Below are positions 63,791-64,000 of a stretch of DNA of 64,000 nt, one piece after another (the first letter of the stretch is position 1; every line of letters starts with the position of its first letter). The position numbers and the translations under genes are program-made. The notes beneath the pieces are model-generated. The model did not search any database, was not told the DNA's origin, and saw nothing but the letters and a program-made list of their open reading frames with translations. The stretch is from Thalassospira lucentensis (lineage in GTDB: Bacteria > Pseudomonadota > Alphaproteobacteria > Rhodospirillales > Thalassospiraceae). The stretch is taken from contig NZ_JAATOV010000001.1 in NCBI RefSeq assembly GCF_011806425.1, positions 868,001 to 932,000 of the forward strand, written 5' to 3'.

Positions 63791-64000
63791 TCACCTTGGT
63801 GATGGCGACGCAGGTGTGTGAGCCGCGCACGATTTTGTGAAATTATTCTGTGCAATTTGGTCGCATTTTAATATTGTATACCCACATGATTAGTGTGGTT
63901 TTGATGTTCAACCTGTTGTACGGTAAAGCCACATTCGGGCTTAGACGTTTGTCATCCTTTACGGATTGTCAGGCGATAAGTTCCGGGCATATCGGCGATT

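Noticed and set aside
1..64000. CRISPR array, prophage, insertion sequence or tRNA gene
   Set aside because: I saw no regularly spaced repeats, transposase, integrase, phage structural genes or cloverleaf in the window.

Overview
The window looks like a chromosomal, origin-proximal segment of an alphaproteobacterium, most likely a marine Rhodospirillales member close to Thalassospira. That placement is inferred from gene content and protein style, not from a search. Nearly everything is housekeeping or ordinary metabolism. I see no CRISPR array, phage, transposase or tRNA/rRNA gene.

The strongest structural feature is a candidate chromosomal replication origin at about 1663-2250, between ppsR-maf (leftward) and hemE (rightward). 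It has two perfect DnaA boxes, several near-matches, an AT-rich stretch and seven GANTC methylation sites in about 400 bases. hemE and an oriC flank each other in several alphaproteobacteria, including Caulobacter.

Right of the origin come hemE-hemH-hemJ (haem synthesis), then secB and fxsA (leftward) and a Tim44-like gene and mltA (rightward). They are followed by rlmN, an IalB-like protein, a bactofilin-lipoprotein pair, an EI24 membrane protein, a probable small RNA, lolA and gshB. From 17 to 26.5 kb is a mixed accessory stretch: cupin, PhoD-like phosphatase, GST, small secreted or unknown proteins, a divergent regulator/unknown-protein pair, an SDR/AraC pair, and a TpsB-type outer-membrane transporter directly abutting a small exported protein. 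From 26.5 to 34.9 kb are comM/yifB, a glycolipid-binding-domain protein, a PmtA-like methyltransferase, acetyltransferase, SRPBCC, hydroxyacid dehydrogenase, VOC, LysR, DUF6314-like and HIT genes.

A leftward histidine operon runs hisB-DUF2628-hisH-GNAT-hisA-hisF-hisE (39.4 to 35.2 kb). The hisH, GNAT and hisA starts overlap the preceding stops by 4 bases, so an acetyltransferase sits translationally coupled inside it. Then come adenine deaminase, hslVU, a PhoR-like kinase, a nitroreductase-type malonic semialdehyde reductase and a polysaccharide deacetylase. These are followed by coaBC-dut and a sulfur-related group rrf2-cysK-moeB-dsrE. After a LysE/LysR pair and mgtC there is a sugar locus: lacI and a GH1 beta-glucosidase leftward, and a four-gene ABC importer rightward, with two matching LacI-type operators between them. 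The window ends with a VanX/DdpX dipeptidase and tsaB-rimI.

Starts were chosen from ribosome-binding sites, overlaps and family N-termini. Several genes appear to use GTG or TTG.
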